A stretch of DNA of 64,000 nucleotides from Aquarana catesbeiana (GCF_042186555.1 NC_133326.1:438400846-438464845), one strand, 5' to 3'; positions 46,185 through 57,549 are shown, counted from the stretch's first letter. Program-made: numbers and translations. The notes: generated from the letters alone by a model not told the origin.

Positions 46185-47780
46185 TTGAAGATGTTAGCAG
46201 TGATTGGCTAACAAAACGTGTCAGCGTGACGTCAGCCCGTGGCAAGTGCGGTTTCAGAGGTGGAGGAGAAGTGACCCCTGGAGGCAAATCTGGAGCCAGT
46301 GACACAGCGGTACACAACGGTATTACAGGGCAGTGTATCTGGAGGTTTATAAAGTGGAACTAGGAGTAAGAGGTGGAAGTACAGTGGAGACAGCGGAGGT
46401 GGTGAGACTCTTTTCAATATTCTGGTGGTATACCAGTAGAAGTTTACAGTGCTACCTAGGTGGAGTGTCTCTCTCTCCCCTGCTTTCAATTCTCCCTCTC
46501 CACTTTCCTCCTTTACAGAATTCTTTTCCAGGAATCTGACCATAAGCAGGTGACTTCCCCCAGACTGATTTCAGACATATCTAATCTGTATCAGCCAGCT
46601 AACCATCATGTTTCAGTGAGCGTTTTGCCCATCACAGCTGGGAATCAACTAACACATTGTGATTAAACATTCTCTATTTGGACTGCTCTAATGAACTCTC
46701 AATCTGCAAGCCAGCACCCACAATTATATAGTTGTACTGCATACACACCAGTGTTAATTTTGGCAGCAAATTTCGATTCAGTTTTAGTCTTAGGACTAAA
46801 ATGGCATTTTAGTCTTCTGCAATTGTTTTAGTTTTAGTCGTATTTAATGGACTAAATTTCCAGTACATTTTAGTCGACTAAAATGTCCTATGTTTTAGAC
46901 GACTAAAATCTCCAGTACATTTTAGTCGACTAAAACTAATTTTAGTCGTCTGAAATCCAATGGGTGTAATTAAATTGTAATGCATTAGTTAACATTTCTC
47001 TACAATTTCCAAACTCATTATATACTGCTGGAGTGAAAACTCTAATATGTTATTATTTATGGTATTGAGGTATGATCATGCACTACAGACCAGTGTTAAT
47101 ATTGAAGTCAAATTTCAATCTAGTTTTAGTCTTTTGACTAAAATGGCATTTTAGTTTTAGTACCATTTTAGTCTTTTGACTAAAATGCCATTTTAGTTTT
47201 AGTCGTATTTTAGTCATCTCGATTGTTTTAGTTTTAGTCGTATTTTAGTGGACTAAAATAGTATTCATTTAGTCGGCTAAAATGTTTTAGTTGAAGAAAT
47301 TAACACTGATACACCCCACCCCCCCCCCCCCCTTTTGGTCTCAAGTAATTTTTGGACTGCTATGTTTTTTCTGTTATGTCATTTTTTCATGGCAATCAAG
47401 TCCTATCTTCTACAATCCTAGAGCATTAGACCAATTAGCAGTGTGCTTGACTGAATGAATGGGGTGCGTGCGCAACTGCAATTTCCTTACCATGACAACA
47501 TTGTCTTTTTAATATTGTTGGATGGTCATTTACTGAATTTTTGCCGTTTTGTTATTTTGATGGTGCGTTTTTCTACAATAAAATATTTTTATTCAACCGT
47601 GGTGTGTCACTGAAGTGAGGTTCTTGGTAGGCTTTCCTTTTGTTTATGCATGGCTTGGTCATGTGGACTGCACCATGTATGTATTGCCTATGCGGTGAAT
47701 GGTTGAGATATAATTTATTGACATGAACATATACTGTTTGTAAGCGGTGGATCCAGGCTATGCAATTGAAATTTTTTCTA
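46185..47780 (+). mobile_element. 1.6-kb unclassified element with 16-bp target duplication
   Basis: ATGAGGTTAAACTAGT occurs at 46169-46184 and 47781-47796, and removing the insert rejoins CR1. The left side begins TTGAAGATGTTAGCAGTG, followed by AACGTGTCAGCGTGACGTCA. A possible poly(A) signal AATAAAATATTTTTATTC lies near 47577. It contains a nested hAT element (46749-47308). The long duplication suggests target-primed retrotransposition (LINE, SINE or Penelope-like), but no coding domain survives. Confidence 0.65.
46749..47308. mobile_element. hAT-like MITE built of TTTTAGTC palindromes
   Basis: The termini are CAGTGTTAATTTTG and the complement CAAATTAACACTG-like GAAATTAACACTG. The flanks ATACACAC (46741-46748) and ATACACCC (47309-47316) agree at 7 of 8 positions. 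The interior is an array of TTTTAGTCGACTAAAA-type inverted units. An internal second CAGTGTTAAT at about 47093 suggests a partial tandem copy. Confidence 0.65.
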
Positions 47781-47825
47781 ATGAGGTTAAACTAGTGTGA
47801 TATATTTCTTGAATGTATGCCCTTT

Positions 47826-48772
47826 TCAACCGCTTCAGCCCCGGAAGATTTTACCCCCTTCCTGACCAGAGCACTTTTTGTGATTCGGCACTGCGACGTT
47901 TTAACTGACAATTGCGTGGTCGTGCGACATGCAACCAAATAAAATTGATGTCCTTTTTTTCCCACAAATAGAGCTTTCTTTTGGTGGTATTTGATCACCT
48001 CTGCAGTTTTTATTTTTTGCGCTATAAACAAAAAAATACAGTTTTGAAAAAAACGCATTATTTTTTACTTTTTGCTATAATAAATATCCCCCAAAAATAT
48101 ATCAAAAAAACAATTTTTTTCCTCAGTTTAGGCCGATATGTATTCTTCTACATATGTTTGGTAAAAAAAAATCGCAAAAAAGCATATATTGATTGGTTTG
48201 CGCAAAAGTTATAGCGTCTATAAAATAGGGGATAGTTTTATGGCATTTTTATTTTTTTTAAATTAGTAATGGTGGCGATCTGCGATTTTTATCGGGACTG
48301 CGACGTTATGGCGGACACATCGGACACTTTTGACACTATTTTGGGACATTGTCATTTATACAGTGATCAGTGCTATAAAAATGCACTGATTACTGTGTAA
48401 ATGACACGCGGTGAAGGGATTAACCACTAGGGGGCGATGAAGGGGTTAAATGTGTCCTAGGGAGTGATTCTAACTGTGGGGGGGATGGGCTTCAAGTCAC
48501 ATGACAGCGATCACTGCTCCCGATGACAGGGAGCAGTGATCTCTGTCATGACACAAGCCAGAACGGGGAAATGCCTTGTTTACATAGGCACTTCCCCGTT
48601 CTGAGGCTCCGTGACACGATCGCCGGGAGACCAGATCGAGTCCGCCGGGCACGGTCACGCTGTACCGGCCTGCTATCCCCACCTCTTAAGGGCGATGTAC
48701 AGGTACACCCATTTGCCCAGCGCTGCCATTGTGTCGAGGTATATCGCCGTGCAGCGGTCGGCAAGTGGTTAA
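47826..48772 (+). mobile_element. piggyBac-type MITE, copy E
   Basis: Left end CAACCGCTTCAGCCCCGG (TTAA degraded) and right end GGCAAGTGGTTAA (TTAA 48769-48772). It is about 950 bp and collinear with copy B. It interrupts the CR1 relic. A hairpin near 48503-48549 pairs GATCACTGCTCCC with GGGAGCAGTGATC. Confidence 0.85.
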
Positions 48773-48950
48773 AGCATGACAGTATTTTCCTAGCTTTGTT
48801 AGCTGTAGCTTGGCAATGTATGCTATTACCAAGTCTTTGATCGACAAGCACCCCGATACAGTATAAAGTTTTGAAAATGACTTTCAGTAAACAGTAACTT
48901 GTGGTGAATAAACCACTGTCATTTAAAACACATGCACCAGGAAGATTCAC

Positions 48951-49604
48951 CTGCAGTGAATCTTTGGTGAATGTCGGATTTGACTGTATAATTCATTTGT
49001 ATAACTTTCTAAATACTACAGCTTTTTGCTTAAATAAAAAGTCAGTATTTCTAGTTTGTGCAAAGCTCTCTTTTATGCTCTTTATATATGCTATACTTTA
49101 TTCTTCAAAGTCACAACATTTTCAGTGTTTAGAATTCCAATCTAATATATACATCTTCCAATAACTTTTGTACCTCACACTGTAAAGATGACATCCTTTT
49201 CCCCAGGAAGCCTGAAGCACTATTCACATGAATTCCCATTAACTTAAATATGGTTTCTGGTTTCACTGGCAATAAGAAAACATATTCAAGGAAAATTGAA
49301 ACAAAGCCAGCTACTTGCCCAGAAACAAAACTTGGGCCAAAACAAGTCAACTATTTGGCTCCAGAATGCATGTAGCGCATGTTCTTTCTATTATCTGCCA
49401 CATATTGCCAGGAGTTATTAGTACTCAAAATGTGTATATCAAGGGAAGCATTGGATGTATCAGCTTTTCACGCTGGGACCTTAAACCATAGACTTGGAAA
49501 AGATTTAAGTCTGCCTTAATGATTTTTATCATGTAGGATTCTAGCTAGACAGTTTATATGTAACCAGCACTTCTTGGTTGTCTATTTTGGGCCCTGGGGT
49601 TGGG
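48951..49604. other. AT-rich spacer
   Basis: Nothing is recognised except a short hairpin GATTCACCTGCAGTGAATC near 48943-48961. Confidence 0.4.
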
Positions 49605-49989
49605 TGCAGCCCCAGGGCCAATCCTGGACGGGGTGCACGGGGTGCAGTGCACCCGGGCGCCACGAAGGTAGGGGCGCTGAAGCGCCAGAGTGCTCCCCTC
49701 CCTCTTCCTCCCCTTGTCCGTTGGCGGCTCTCTCTGCCGGTCCCCGCCGCCGCCGCTGTGTCTCTTGCCGAAGCCCATCCCCCCTCCCTCCTCCTGTCAG
49801 AGGAGGGGAGCGGAAACAGCTGGAGATCGGAGCGGCTATGTCTCTGTGTGCAGAGAGACCAGCCGCGCAGTGACGTCACGGGGGGCGCTCCGTGCCCGAC
49901 GTGTTCCAGTTCTCCTCCTTCTCCTGTGTAACTCCCGCCTGCTGCCCAACCTCTCCTCTCCAGCTGCCGCCCGGGTGTTTTTTAATTCG

Positions 49990-52530
49990 CTTAATGGAGG
50001 GGTGGGGTGATTTGTCGGGGGTCTATACTAATGGAAGGGGGGGTTGTCCTGGGGGGTCTTTACACCTGGGGGGGTTTGTCCTGGGGGGGTCTATACTAAT
50101 GTATGGGGTTGGTTTGTTCTGGGGGGGTCTGTACTAATGTAGGGGGGGTGGTTTGTTCTGGGGGTCTATACTAATATGGGGGTGGTTTGTTCTGGGGGTC
50201 TGTACTAATGGAGGGGGGGTGGTTTGTTCTGGGGGGGTCTGTGCTAATGGAGTGGGGTGGTTGGTTCTGGGGGGTTTGTACTAATGGAAGGGGGGTGGTT
50301 TGTTACATAGTAGGTGAGGTTGAAAAAAGACACACGTCCATCAAGTCCAACCTATGTGTGTGATTATGTGTCAGTATTACCTTACATATCCCTGTATGTT
50401 GCAGTCATTCAGGTGATTATCTAATAGTTTCTTGAAGCTATCAATGCTCCCCGCTGAGACCACCGCCTGTGGAAGGGAATTCCACATCCTTACCGCTCTT
50501 ACAGTAAAGAACCCTCTACGTAGTTTAAGGTTAAACCTCTTTTCTTCTAATTGTAATGAGTGGCCCCGAGTCTTATTAAACTATCTTCTGCGAAAAAGTT
50601 TTATCCCTATTGTGGGGTCACCAGTACAGTATTTGTAAATTGAAATCATATCCCCTCTCAAGCGTCTCTTCTCCAGAGAGAATAAGTTCAACGCTCGCAA
50701 CCTTTCCTCATAACTAAGATCCTCCAGACCCTTTATTAGCTTTGTTGCCCTTCTTTGTACTCGCTCCATTTCCAGTACATCCTTCCTGAGGACTGGTGCC
50801 CAGAACTGGACAGCATACTCCAGGTGCGGCCGGACCAGAGTCTTGTAGAGCGGGAGAATTATCGTTTTATCTCTTATCCCCTTTTAATACATGCCAATAT
50901 TCTGTTTGCCTTATTAGCAGCAGCTTGGCATTGCATGCCATTGCTGAGCCTATCATCTAGTAGGACCCCCAGGTCCTTTTCCATCCTAGATTCCCCCAGA
51001 GGTTCTCCCCCCAGTGTATAGATTGCATTCATATTTTTGCCACCCAAATGCATTATTTTACATTTTTCTACATTGAACCTCATTTGCCATGTAGTCGCCC
51101 ACCCCATTAATTTGTTCAGGTCTTTTTGCAAGGTTTCCACATCCTTGTTCTGGGGGTCTGTACTAATGTGGGGGGGTGGTTTGTTCTGGGGGGTCTGTAC
51201 TAATGTAGGGGGGTGGTTTGTTCTGGGGGTCTGTACTATTGTAGGGGGGGTGGTTTTTCTGGGGGGTCTGTACTAATGGAGGGGGGTGGTTTGTTCTGGG
51301 GGGTCTGTACTAATGTAGGGGGGTAGTTTGTCTGGGGGGGGTCTGTACTAATGAAGGGGGTGGTTTGTCCTGGGGGGGTCTGTACTAATGGAGGGGAGGT
51401 GGTTGTTCTGGGGGGTCTACTAATGTAGGGGGGTGGTTTGTCCGGGGGGTCTGTACTAATGGAGGGGGTTGGTTTGTTCTGGGGGTCTGTACTAATGTAG
51501 GGGGTGGCTTCTCCTGGGGGGTCTGTACTAATGGAGGGGGGTGGTTTGTTCTGGGGGGGTCTGTACTAATGGAGGGGGGTGGTTGGTTCTGGGGGGTTGT
51601 ACTAATGGAAGGGGGGTGGTTTGTTCAGGGTGTCTGTACTAATGTGGGGGGGAGGTTTGTTCTGGGGGGTCTGTACTAATGTAGGGGGGTGGTTTGTCCA
51701 GGGGGGTCTGTACTAATGGAGGGGGTAGTTTGTTCTGGGGTGTCTGTACTTATGTAGGGGGGTGGTTTGTCCGGGGGGGTCTGTACTAATGAAGGAGGTG
51801 GTTTGTCCTGGGGGTCTGTACTAATGGAGGGGAGGTGGTTTGTTCTGGGGGGTCTACTAATGGAGGGGGTTGGTTTGTTCTGTGGGGTCTGTACTAATGT
51901 AGGGGGGGTGGTTTGTCCGGGGGGGCCTGTACTAATGAAGGGGGTGGTTTCTCCTGGGTGGGGTCTGTACTAATGGAGGGGAGATGGTTTGTTCTGGGGG
52001 TCTGTACTAATGGAGGGGGGTGGTTTGTTCTGGGGGGTCTGTACTAATGGAGGGGGGGTGGTTTGTTCTGGGGGGTCTGTACTAATGGAGGGGGGTCTTA
52101 TACTAATGGGGGGTGGTTTGTCCAGGGGGTCTGTACTTATGGAGGGGGGTGGTTTGTTTTGGCGGGGTCTGTACTAATGGAGGGGGTGGTTCTGTACTAA
52201 TGGGGGTTGTTTTTTCCTGAGGGGGTCTGTACTAAAGGAGGGGGTGGTTCTGTACTAATGGAAGGGGGTGGTTTGTCCTGAGGGGGGTCTGTACTAATGG
52301 AGGGGGGTGGTTTGTTCAAGGGGGGTCTGTACTAATGGAGGGGGGTTCTGTACTAATGGAGGGGGGTGGTTTGTCCTGAGGGGGGTCTATACAGATAGAG
52401 GGGGGTGTTTTGTCCTGGGGGGTCTATACTGATGGGGGGTCTGTACTGATGGAGGGGTTTATACTTAGTGGGGGGTCTGCACTGATGGATGGGGTCTGTA
52501 CTGAGGGGCGACTATAGTTGGTGGAGGGGG
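49990..52530 (+). repeat. G-rich minisatellite, unit about 36 bp
   Basis: Tens of units resemble GGGGGGTCTGTACTAATGGA followed by GGGGGGTGGTTTGTTCT. The array is interrupted once by CR1 (50305-51144). The G runs give strong quadruplex potential on the plus strand. Small open frames made of repeated SVLMEGGGLFWG-like peptides are artefacts. Confidence 0.95.
50305..51144 (-). pseudogene. CR1 LINE 3' fragment in the minisatellite (reverse transcriptase C-terminus)
   Basis: The minus-strand fragment reads, from 51140, LQKDLNKLMGWATTWQMRFN, KCKIMHLGGKN, MEKDLGVLLDDRLSNG and ANKANRILACIKRG, then after a frameshift (50769-50581) RVQRRATKLIKGLEDLSYEE and LNLFSLEKRRLRGDMISIYK. This is the region just after the catalytic reverse transcriptase motifs of CR1 ORF2. 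It is 5'-truncated. TTGTT on both sides (50300-50304, 51145-51149) may be a short target duplication in the minisatellite. Confidence 0.9.
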
Positions 52531-52534
52531 GGTG

Positions 52535-53055
52535 ATACCATGTTTTACAGCACCGGGTGACACTCCTCTCCCTCTCCTCTGCGCGCGCGCTACTGTACTA
52601 GTGAGCGACGCACTATGTTTCTTCCCCCGCCTTCATATCGGCCAGGGAAGAAAAAAAGGAGCAAAGAAGAGGATTGTGGAACATGTAGTCCCGAGGACTG
52701 GCAGCCCCACTGTAACACAGAAACTGCAGCCCACACAGCATGCTCAGCTGAATGGGAGAGAGAGAGAGACAGGAGCCCGGGAAAGCTTTCGGGGAAGTAC
52801 ACCCAGGACTCCAGAGGGAGAGGACAGTGCTGAGAAAACACCATCAGAGAGAGAACCCTGCTGCCCTGCACCACCAGAGGGAAAGCCACACAGCCTAGCA
52901 CCATCCCTGGTGGAGAAAGGAATGGAGTCATTGCCAGAATACAGATCTGGGCTCTACCCAGCGGAGTCGCCACGGCAATTCAGAGTGAGCTGACTCCTGA
53001 TCAGGGGAATCGTTGTTGCTAGGTCAGGTGAGAGGGCCGATCGGCTATTATCTAC
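52535..53055. other. Non-repetitive interior of the hAT element
   Basis: The longest frame (52532-52993, 153 codons) has no recognised domain, and a 127-codon frame lies opposite. I treat both as unsupported. An (AG)n patch lies near 52757. Confidence 0.4.
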
Positions 53056-53059
53056 TAAC

Positions 53060-53790
53060 GTCCATAGGAACTGCAGTCTCTGACCATCTCTTGTAACATG
53101 TCTGCAGTCTCTGACCATCTTGTGTACTATGTCTGCAGTCTCTGACCATCTCCTGTACTATATCTCCAGTCTCTGACCGTCTCCTGTAGTATGTCTGCAA
53201 TCTCTGACCATCTCCTGTAATATGTCCGCAGTCTCTGACCATCACTTGTATTATGTCTGCAGTCTTTGACCATCTTCTGTATTATGTCTGCCATCTCTGA
53301 CCGTCTCCTGTAGTATGTCTGCAGTCTCTGACCATCTCCTCTAATATGTCTGCAGTCTCTGACCATCTCTTTTAACATGTCTGCAGTCTCTGACCATCTC
53401 TTGTATCATGTCTGCAGTTTCTGACCATCTCCTGTATTATGTCTGCAGTCTCTAACCATCTCGTGTATCATGTCTGCCGTCTCTGACCATTTCTTGTATC
53501 ATGTCTGCAGTCTCTGACCGTCTCTTGTATTTTGTCTGCAGTCTCTGATCATCTCCTGTATTATGTCTGCCGTCTCTGACCATCTCTTGTATTTTGTCTG
53601 CAGTCTCTGACCATCTCCTGTAATATGTCTGCATTCTCTTACCATCTCTTGTATCATGTCTGCAGTCTCTGACCATCTCTTGTATCATGTCTGCAGTCTC
53701 TGACCATCTCCTGTAGTTTGTCTGCAGTCTCTGACCATCTCTTGTATCATGTCTACTGTCTCTAACCATTTCCTGTACTATGTCTGGGGC
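53060..53790. repeat. Minisatellite, unit about 30 bp
   Basis: About 24 units resemble GTCTGCAGTCTCTGACCATC followed by TCTTGTATCAT. Minus-strand open frames with MVRDCRHDTRDGQRLQT repeats are products of the array. Confidence 0.95.
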
Positions 53791-54015
53791 CTCTCTCTAA
53801 CAGACACTCTAACAGAAGCCCTCTCTGTGTGCATCAGAGAGACTCCCCTCCAGGTCTCATTAGTGTACGCTCTTCCTGCATTTTCTTTATTGTTAAAAGA
53901 TCATGGAAGGATCCCAGGGTAACGAAGACTTCTTAGGGGAGCATCTCTGTGTTTGAGTCGTTGCCATAGTAACATTTGTAAAGGGGAGGAGTCTGTGACC
54001 CTAGGATCGGCCCTG

Positions 54016-54300
54016 TGCAGCCCTTTGCTTGCCTTTATCCAGCCCTTGAGGCATTATTACTGCCACTGACACCAGCAATGGGGGATAATTCTTGCCACTG
54101 GCACCAACAATGGGGCACTATTCCTCCCACTGACAGCAGCTATTTCTCCCCCTAATATCAAAGATTGGGCATTTTTTACTCCCACAGGGCACAGTCTGCC
54201 CCCCTTCCCCCCTAAAGTCTGAGGGACAGTAAACTGGCCCTTTCTTTAAGTTTGGAGACCCCTGCTCTAGCGGATTGGATGGCAGTCGGGTGTAAACTAA
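54016..54300. mobile_element. One end of another hAT family (AAGTTTGGAGACCCCTG)
   Basis: The right terminus AAGTTTGGAGACCCCTG (complement CAGGGGTCTCCAAACTT, a common hAT-type end) lies near 54249-54267. Upstream are degenerate 40-bp units with CCACTGACACCAGCAATGGG. The opposite end is not found; the 4.4-kb hAT element seems to have inserted into it. Confidence 0.5.
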
Positions 54301-54307
54301 CAGGTGG

Positions 54308-54666
54308 TCTGTTTACATCTGACCACCTATGGAGGAGAGCGGGCTGTGTCCGCTCTGCATAAAGGGAGCAAACAGACTAGCCAGCCGCCTGCTCAGCTGA
54401 GTCTGCCCCATGTGGAAGGGGCTTTATCCAGAGCAGTATAAGCAGTACTGCACAACAAATATACAGCTGAGATGTATGAGGTGTGATCTGTTTACATCTG
54501 ACTACCTATAGATGAGAGATGGCTGTGTCCGCTCCGCATAAAGGGAGCAAACACAGACTAGCCAGCCGCCTTCTCAGCAGAGTCTGCACCATGTGGAAGG
54601 GGCTTTATCCAGAACAGTATAAGCAGTACTGCACAACAAATATACAGCTGAGTTGTATGAGGTGTG
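54308..54666. repeat. Tandem duplication, about 181-bp unit, two copies
   Basis: The block beginning TCTGTTTACATCTGACCACC (54308) recurs at 54487 with a few changes. Each copy ends in TATGAGGTGTG (54475-54485 and 54656-54666). The second of these is the end of the mariner element, so the duplicated unit includes 11 bp of mariner terminus. Confidence 0.85.
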
Positions 54667-55327
54667 TCTACAAAGTTTGGTGAATGGTCCGATATGTCAA
54701 CGGCAACATGGGCTAGGTGGATGCACATGGCTATCCAGAGACACACCGAGAAGCACCACCTTAGCGTGGAGTACACATGACCGTTGGGGTAAACCCACTG
54801 TGGGCAGTTGAATGTAATCAGTGTGAGCAGTAGGGTCACAGTGCAATGGAGCAACAAGTGAACATCAAGTTCTACAACAAATTGGGGAAATTGGCAATGG
54901 TTTGTGGCAGACAAGCTGACAGACAAACAGAAAGCAAAACATCTGGAAACCTCTGGAGATTTCATTACCATGTGTGACTAGGATCCATCCTTTCTGTGAA
55001 CCATAGTCACAGAGGATGAGACCTAGTGCCACCAGTTCGATCTGGAATCAAAGCGGCAATCAGACCTCTTTCTGTTTCCCTGCCTGAAGAGCGTCATTAA
55101 AGACTCACGTTTTGCAGACGTGACGGCAACCCAAGAATGTATCACAGCAGTTTTGCGATAGGTTCCTAAAGATGCCTTTGCTGACAGTTTCCAGAAGCTT
55201 TATGAGCTTTGCCAAAAGTGTGTTGTGAAGGATGGCGAATATTTTGAAAGCCAATAAAGGTAATTTTTATCTTCTGTTTTGTTTGTTTTCTGATACCATT
55301 CACAGAACTTTTTAGACACACCTCATA
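54656..55327 (+). mobile_element. mariner element, internally deleted (672 bp)
   Basis: The termini TATGAGGTGTGTCTACAAAG and the complement ACTTTTTAGACACACCTCATA form a terminal inverted repeat with TA at each edge. It contains both ends of a mariner transposase gene but not its middle. Confidence 0.85.
54846..55257 (+). pseudogene. mariner transposase relic, catalytic core deleted
   Basis: ATG 54846 opens MEQQVNIKFYNKLGKLAM, a mariner-like N-terminus. After a short degraded stretch it goes to the C-terminal part FLFPCLKSVIKDSRFADVTA, then DAFADSFQKLYELCQKCVVK and GEYFESQ before a stop at 55255-55257. The whole DDD catalytic region is missing, and stops and frameshifts occur. The family is mariner; the subfamily is not assigned. 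Confidence 0.8.
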
Positions 55328-55399
55328 GAACATGCACTATTCCTTTTTTACATGAATCCAGTGTGTTCTTGTAAGTGAGTAGTATTTAAAGTTAAATTC

Positions 55400-56270
55400 C
55401 CCTCGTAGATAAATATTAAAATGCATCTAAAACCAAAACTTTTTCGGAATTGGAACATCTAGAGAAGGAAAGGTTTTTCCCCCACTCGGACTTTAGAGGC
55501 AGAGTGGAACAGCAGTATCATTTAAAATATTTTATTCAGTATGAACATATAAACACACAAAAGTATAAAATTATAAAAAGGTGTCCAGTAGCAGCCAATA
55601 GAGTGGCCAGAGAGAGAGGACATTACATAAACCCAAACAGAACAATGACGTTCAACAGAATGACATCAAAGAATGCTTGAGCCCCTGTGCATCTACGCAT
55701 TTCGCTTGGTCGCTTCTTCAGGACACACTTTGGGGGGTATAGAAAAGGTCTCACTACATAAAATAGAAGAACATGTCATTTAACAAAATGCTCATATATA
55801 TGTATATTGAATCAATTATCGACATATCACAATACATCAAAGAAATAATAGACAATATCATATCAACATTGATCATGCATCCATATTCACCTGATCCGGA
55901 CATGCACTGACACACAGAGATCTTCTTAAGTGGATAACACAATACTACGATAAACAACTAGGGTCCACAATTGGCATATAAAGCCAAATAGCTGAGAGAT
56001 TCAAAAGACAAAGAAAGGGGGAAAAGCAAAACAAAGAGATATTACTTATCCGGTTGCTTCCAGAAAGTGTGTATATCAACTGTCATACTGTGGCTTTAAT
56101 GCCTAGGAGTGGACATGGAAAGAAAGGGAGCTGTAACACTCATTTGGGCCTCTAGGGGCAAGTGGAATCCTATGTGATGACTTACCCATTAACTAATGGT
56201 CATGTGAGGGCTAAATTAGAATCAATGGTTACAGCTTAATTATAAAGTTAGATTAGCTAAGTTGTAGCTT
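55400..56270 (-). mobile_element. Penelope-like terminal fragment (tentative)
   Basis: On the minus strand the sequence CCTGAAGAAGCGACCAAGCG followed by AAATGCGTAG (plus 55692-55722) is the type of motif found in terminal repeats of Penelope-like elements. The surrounding sequence is AT-rich with no reading frame. Ends are not determined. Confidence 0.35.
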
Positions 56271-57396
56271 TTCATCAATCCAGAAGCCATACACTTCACA
56301 GCACCAGCTGCACCAATACACAGGGGTCCAACACCTAAGACAAGCCAAAATAGCAGGAGAGAAATAAAAGGAATCCCACAAGTAACATCCAGCATATAAT
56401 GTGCAGCATAGAGATGAGTAAGCCAGCCGATTTCCATACCTGTTGGTATATCTAGATATCCTCCCCTGGGGAAGTCATCTGCTGGGGGGGCAGGAGGCAA
56501 TCCTGTTTATATGCTTCCACCGCCATACTGGGTGTCCATGTGCGCCGTTGCACGGCGCAGGCCGTGACGACACGGCGCGGACATATTATTTTGGGTGTGT
56601 TGCCATTGTCCCACATGGAGACGCCTGTTCGATACACGCCCCTTCAGTGACACCTTCAAGGCTCCACCCATCTGCATATCCGGAGTTGGCAGCCAAAGTC
56701 CTTACACGGTGGAAGGTGTCACATTGGGGCGTGGCCACCATCTGCCCTCTACCAACTCATTTTTTTTGCCTTCAAAGAAAAGCCTCTAAACGCAACTGCC
56801 TAAAAACAGCAGTAAACGAGCCTGTGTACATGTACACATAAGCTAACATTGGATGAGTTCAGGGGCAGCTGGAAATTGCGTGTAACCGCCTCTAAACATC
56901 CGTTTACCAGCAGCAGTGTACATGAGGCCTTAATGTTTGCAGTCGTTTCCAGTTAGAAATAATAATGTTTTTCTCTCTCCAGTTCATCTGCAGTGCACCT
57001 GTTGAATTTTTCTTTTTTAAAGCCCCATCCTGGCCTAAACATTTTTACCATCCCTTTTAACCTCCTCTAACACATGATACTAAGCATTTTATCCCTTTGC
57101 CTTACAAAGCTAGATATAGCCAGCTAAGTAAACCCTCCAGATCCCATGCTGCCAGTGGTTCCAGATGGGGGAACCGCTGATAGAACAGTGTGATGCCCCC
57201 CTTAGATTGTTGGTCTCCTGTGATGATGTCATCCTCTTCTGGATGTTCAAAGAACCCAGCTGCTTGACATCCAAAGACATTCCGAAACATGTTGGGAACC
57301 AATCCAGCAACTCAAAAGGGCAAAAGGTACCAACAAACACAAGATTATTGTTTCATGAATCAGCAGCAATTGAATTGAAAAGCCATTTTTTTTTTC
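56271..57396. other. Unassigned sequence
   Basis: No supported gene. Small frames of 60-148 codons overlap on both strands without recognised domains. Confidence 0.4.
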
Positions 57397-57404
57397 TTCT
57401 AGGG

Positions 57405-57541
57405 CAGTGTTTCTCAATTCCAGTTTTCAAGGCGCACCAGCAGGCCATGCTTTCAGAATTTCCCTCAGATAAAAAAATCTGTGGAAAACCGGAAAACATG
57501 ACCCGTTTGTGCGCCTTAAGGCCTGGAATTGAGAAACACTG
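57405..57541. mobile_element. hAT MITE, 137 bp, exact 8-bp duplication TTCTAGGG
   Basis: The ends CAGTGTTTCTCAATTCCAG and the complement CTGGAATTGAGAAACACTG form a 19-bp perfect inverted repeat. TTCTAGGG lies on both sides (57397-57404 and 57542-57549). It is a typical non-autonomous hAT element. Confidence 0.92.
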
Positions 57542-57549
57542 TTCTAGGG

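Larger units (their letters stand above)
45310..48950 (-). mobile_element. CR1 LINE relic broken by several insertions
   Basis: Collinear antisense CR1 pieces lie at 45310-45372 (3' end; GGTTGAAAAAGACATGGGTC), about 45735-46184, 47797-47826 and 48773-48950. They match the order of the cleaner copy at 50305-51144. Insertions between them: a small TIR element (45373-45511), probably a poly(A)-bearing insert (about 45530-45730, AATAAA then A/G-rich tail), a 1.6-kb element (46185-47780) and a piggyBac MITE (47826-48772). Translated traces include LVDQRLGNSIHCQATANKAR at about 48.8 kb. Confidence 0.7.
49613..54015. mobile_element. 4.4-kb hAT element, exact 8-bp duplication TGCAGCCC, carrying two minisatellites
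   Basis: The left terminus CAGGGCCAATCCTGG and right terminus, complement of CAGGGCCGATCCTAGGGT, form an imperfect terminal inverted repeat. TGCAGCCC flanks both sides (49605-49612 and 54016-54023). There is no transposase. The interior consists of a G-rich minisatellite (49990-52530) interrupted by a CR1 fragment, a non-repetitive stretch (52535-53050), a second minisatellite (53060-53790) and a tail. Confidence 0.9.

Noticed and set aside
52532..52993. 153-codon frame in the hAT interior
   Set aside because: No hAT transposase motifs, opposite frame equally open, not conserved elsewhere in the window.
51150..53790. Regular repeats considered as a CRISPR-like array
   Set aside because: Units are contiguous minisatellite copies without unique spacers, in a vertebrate genome.
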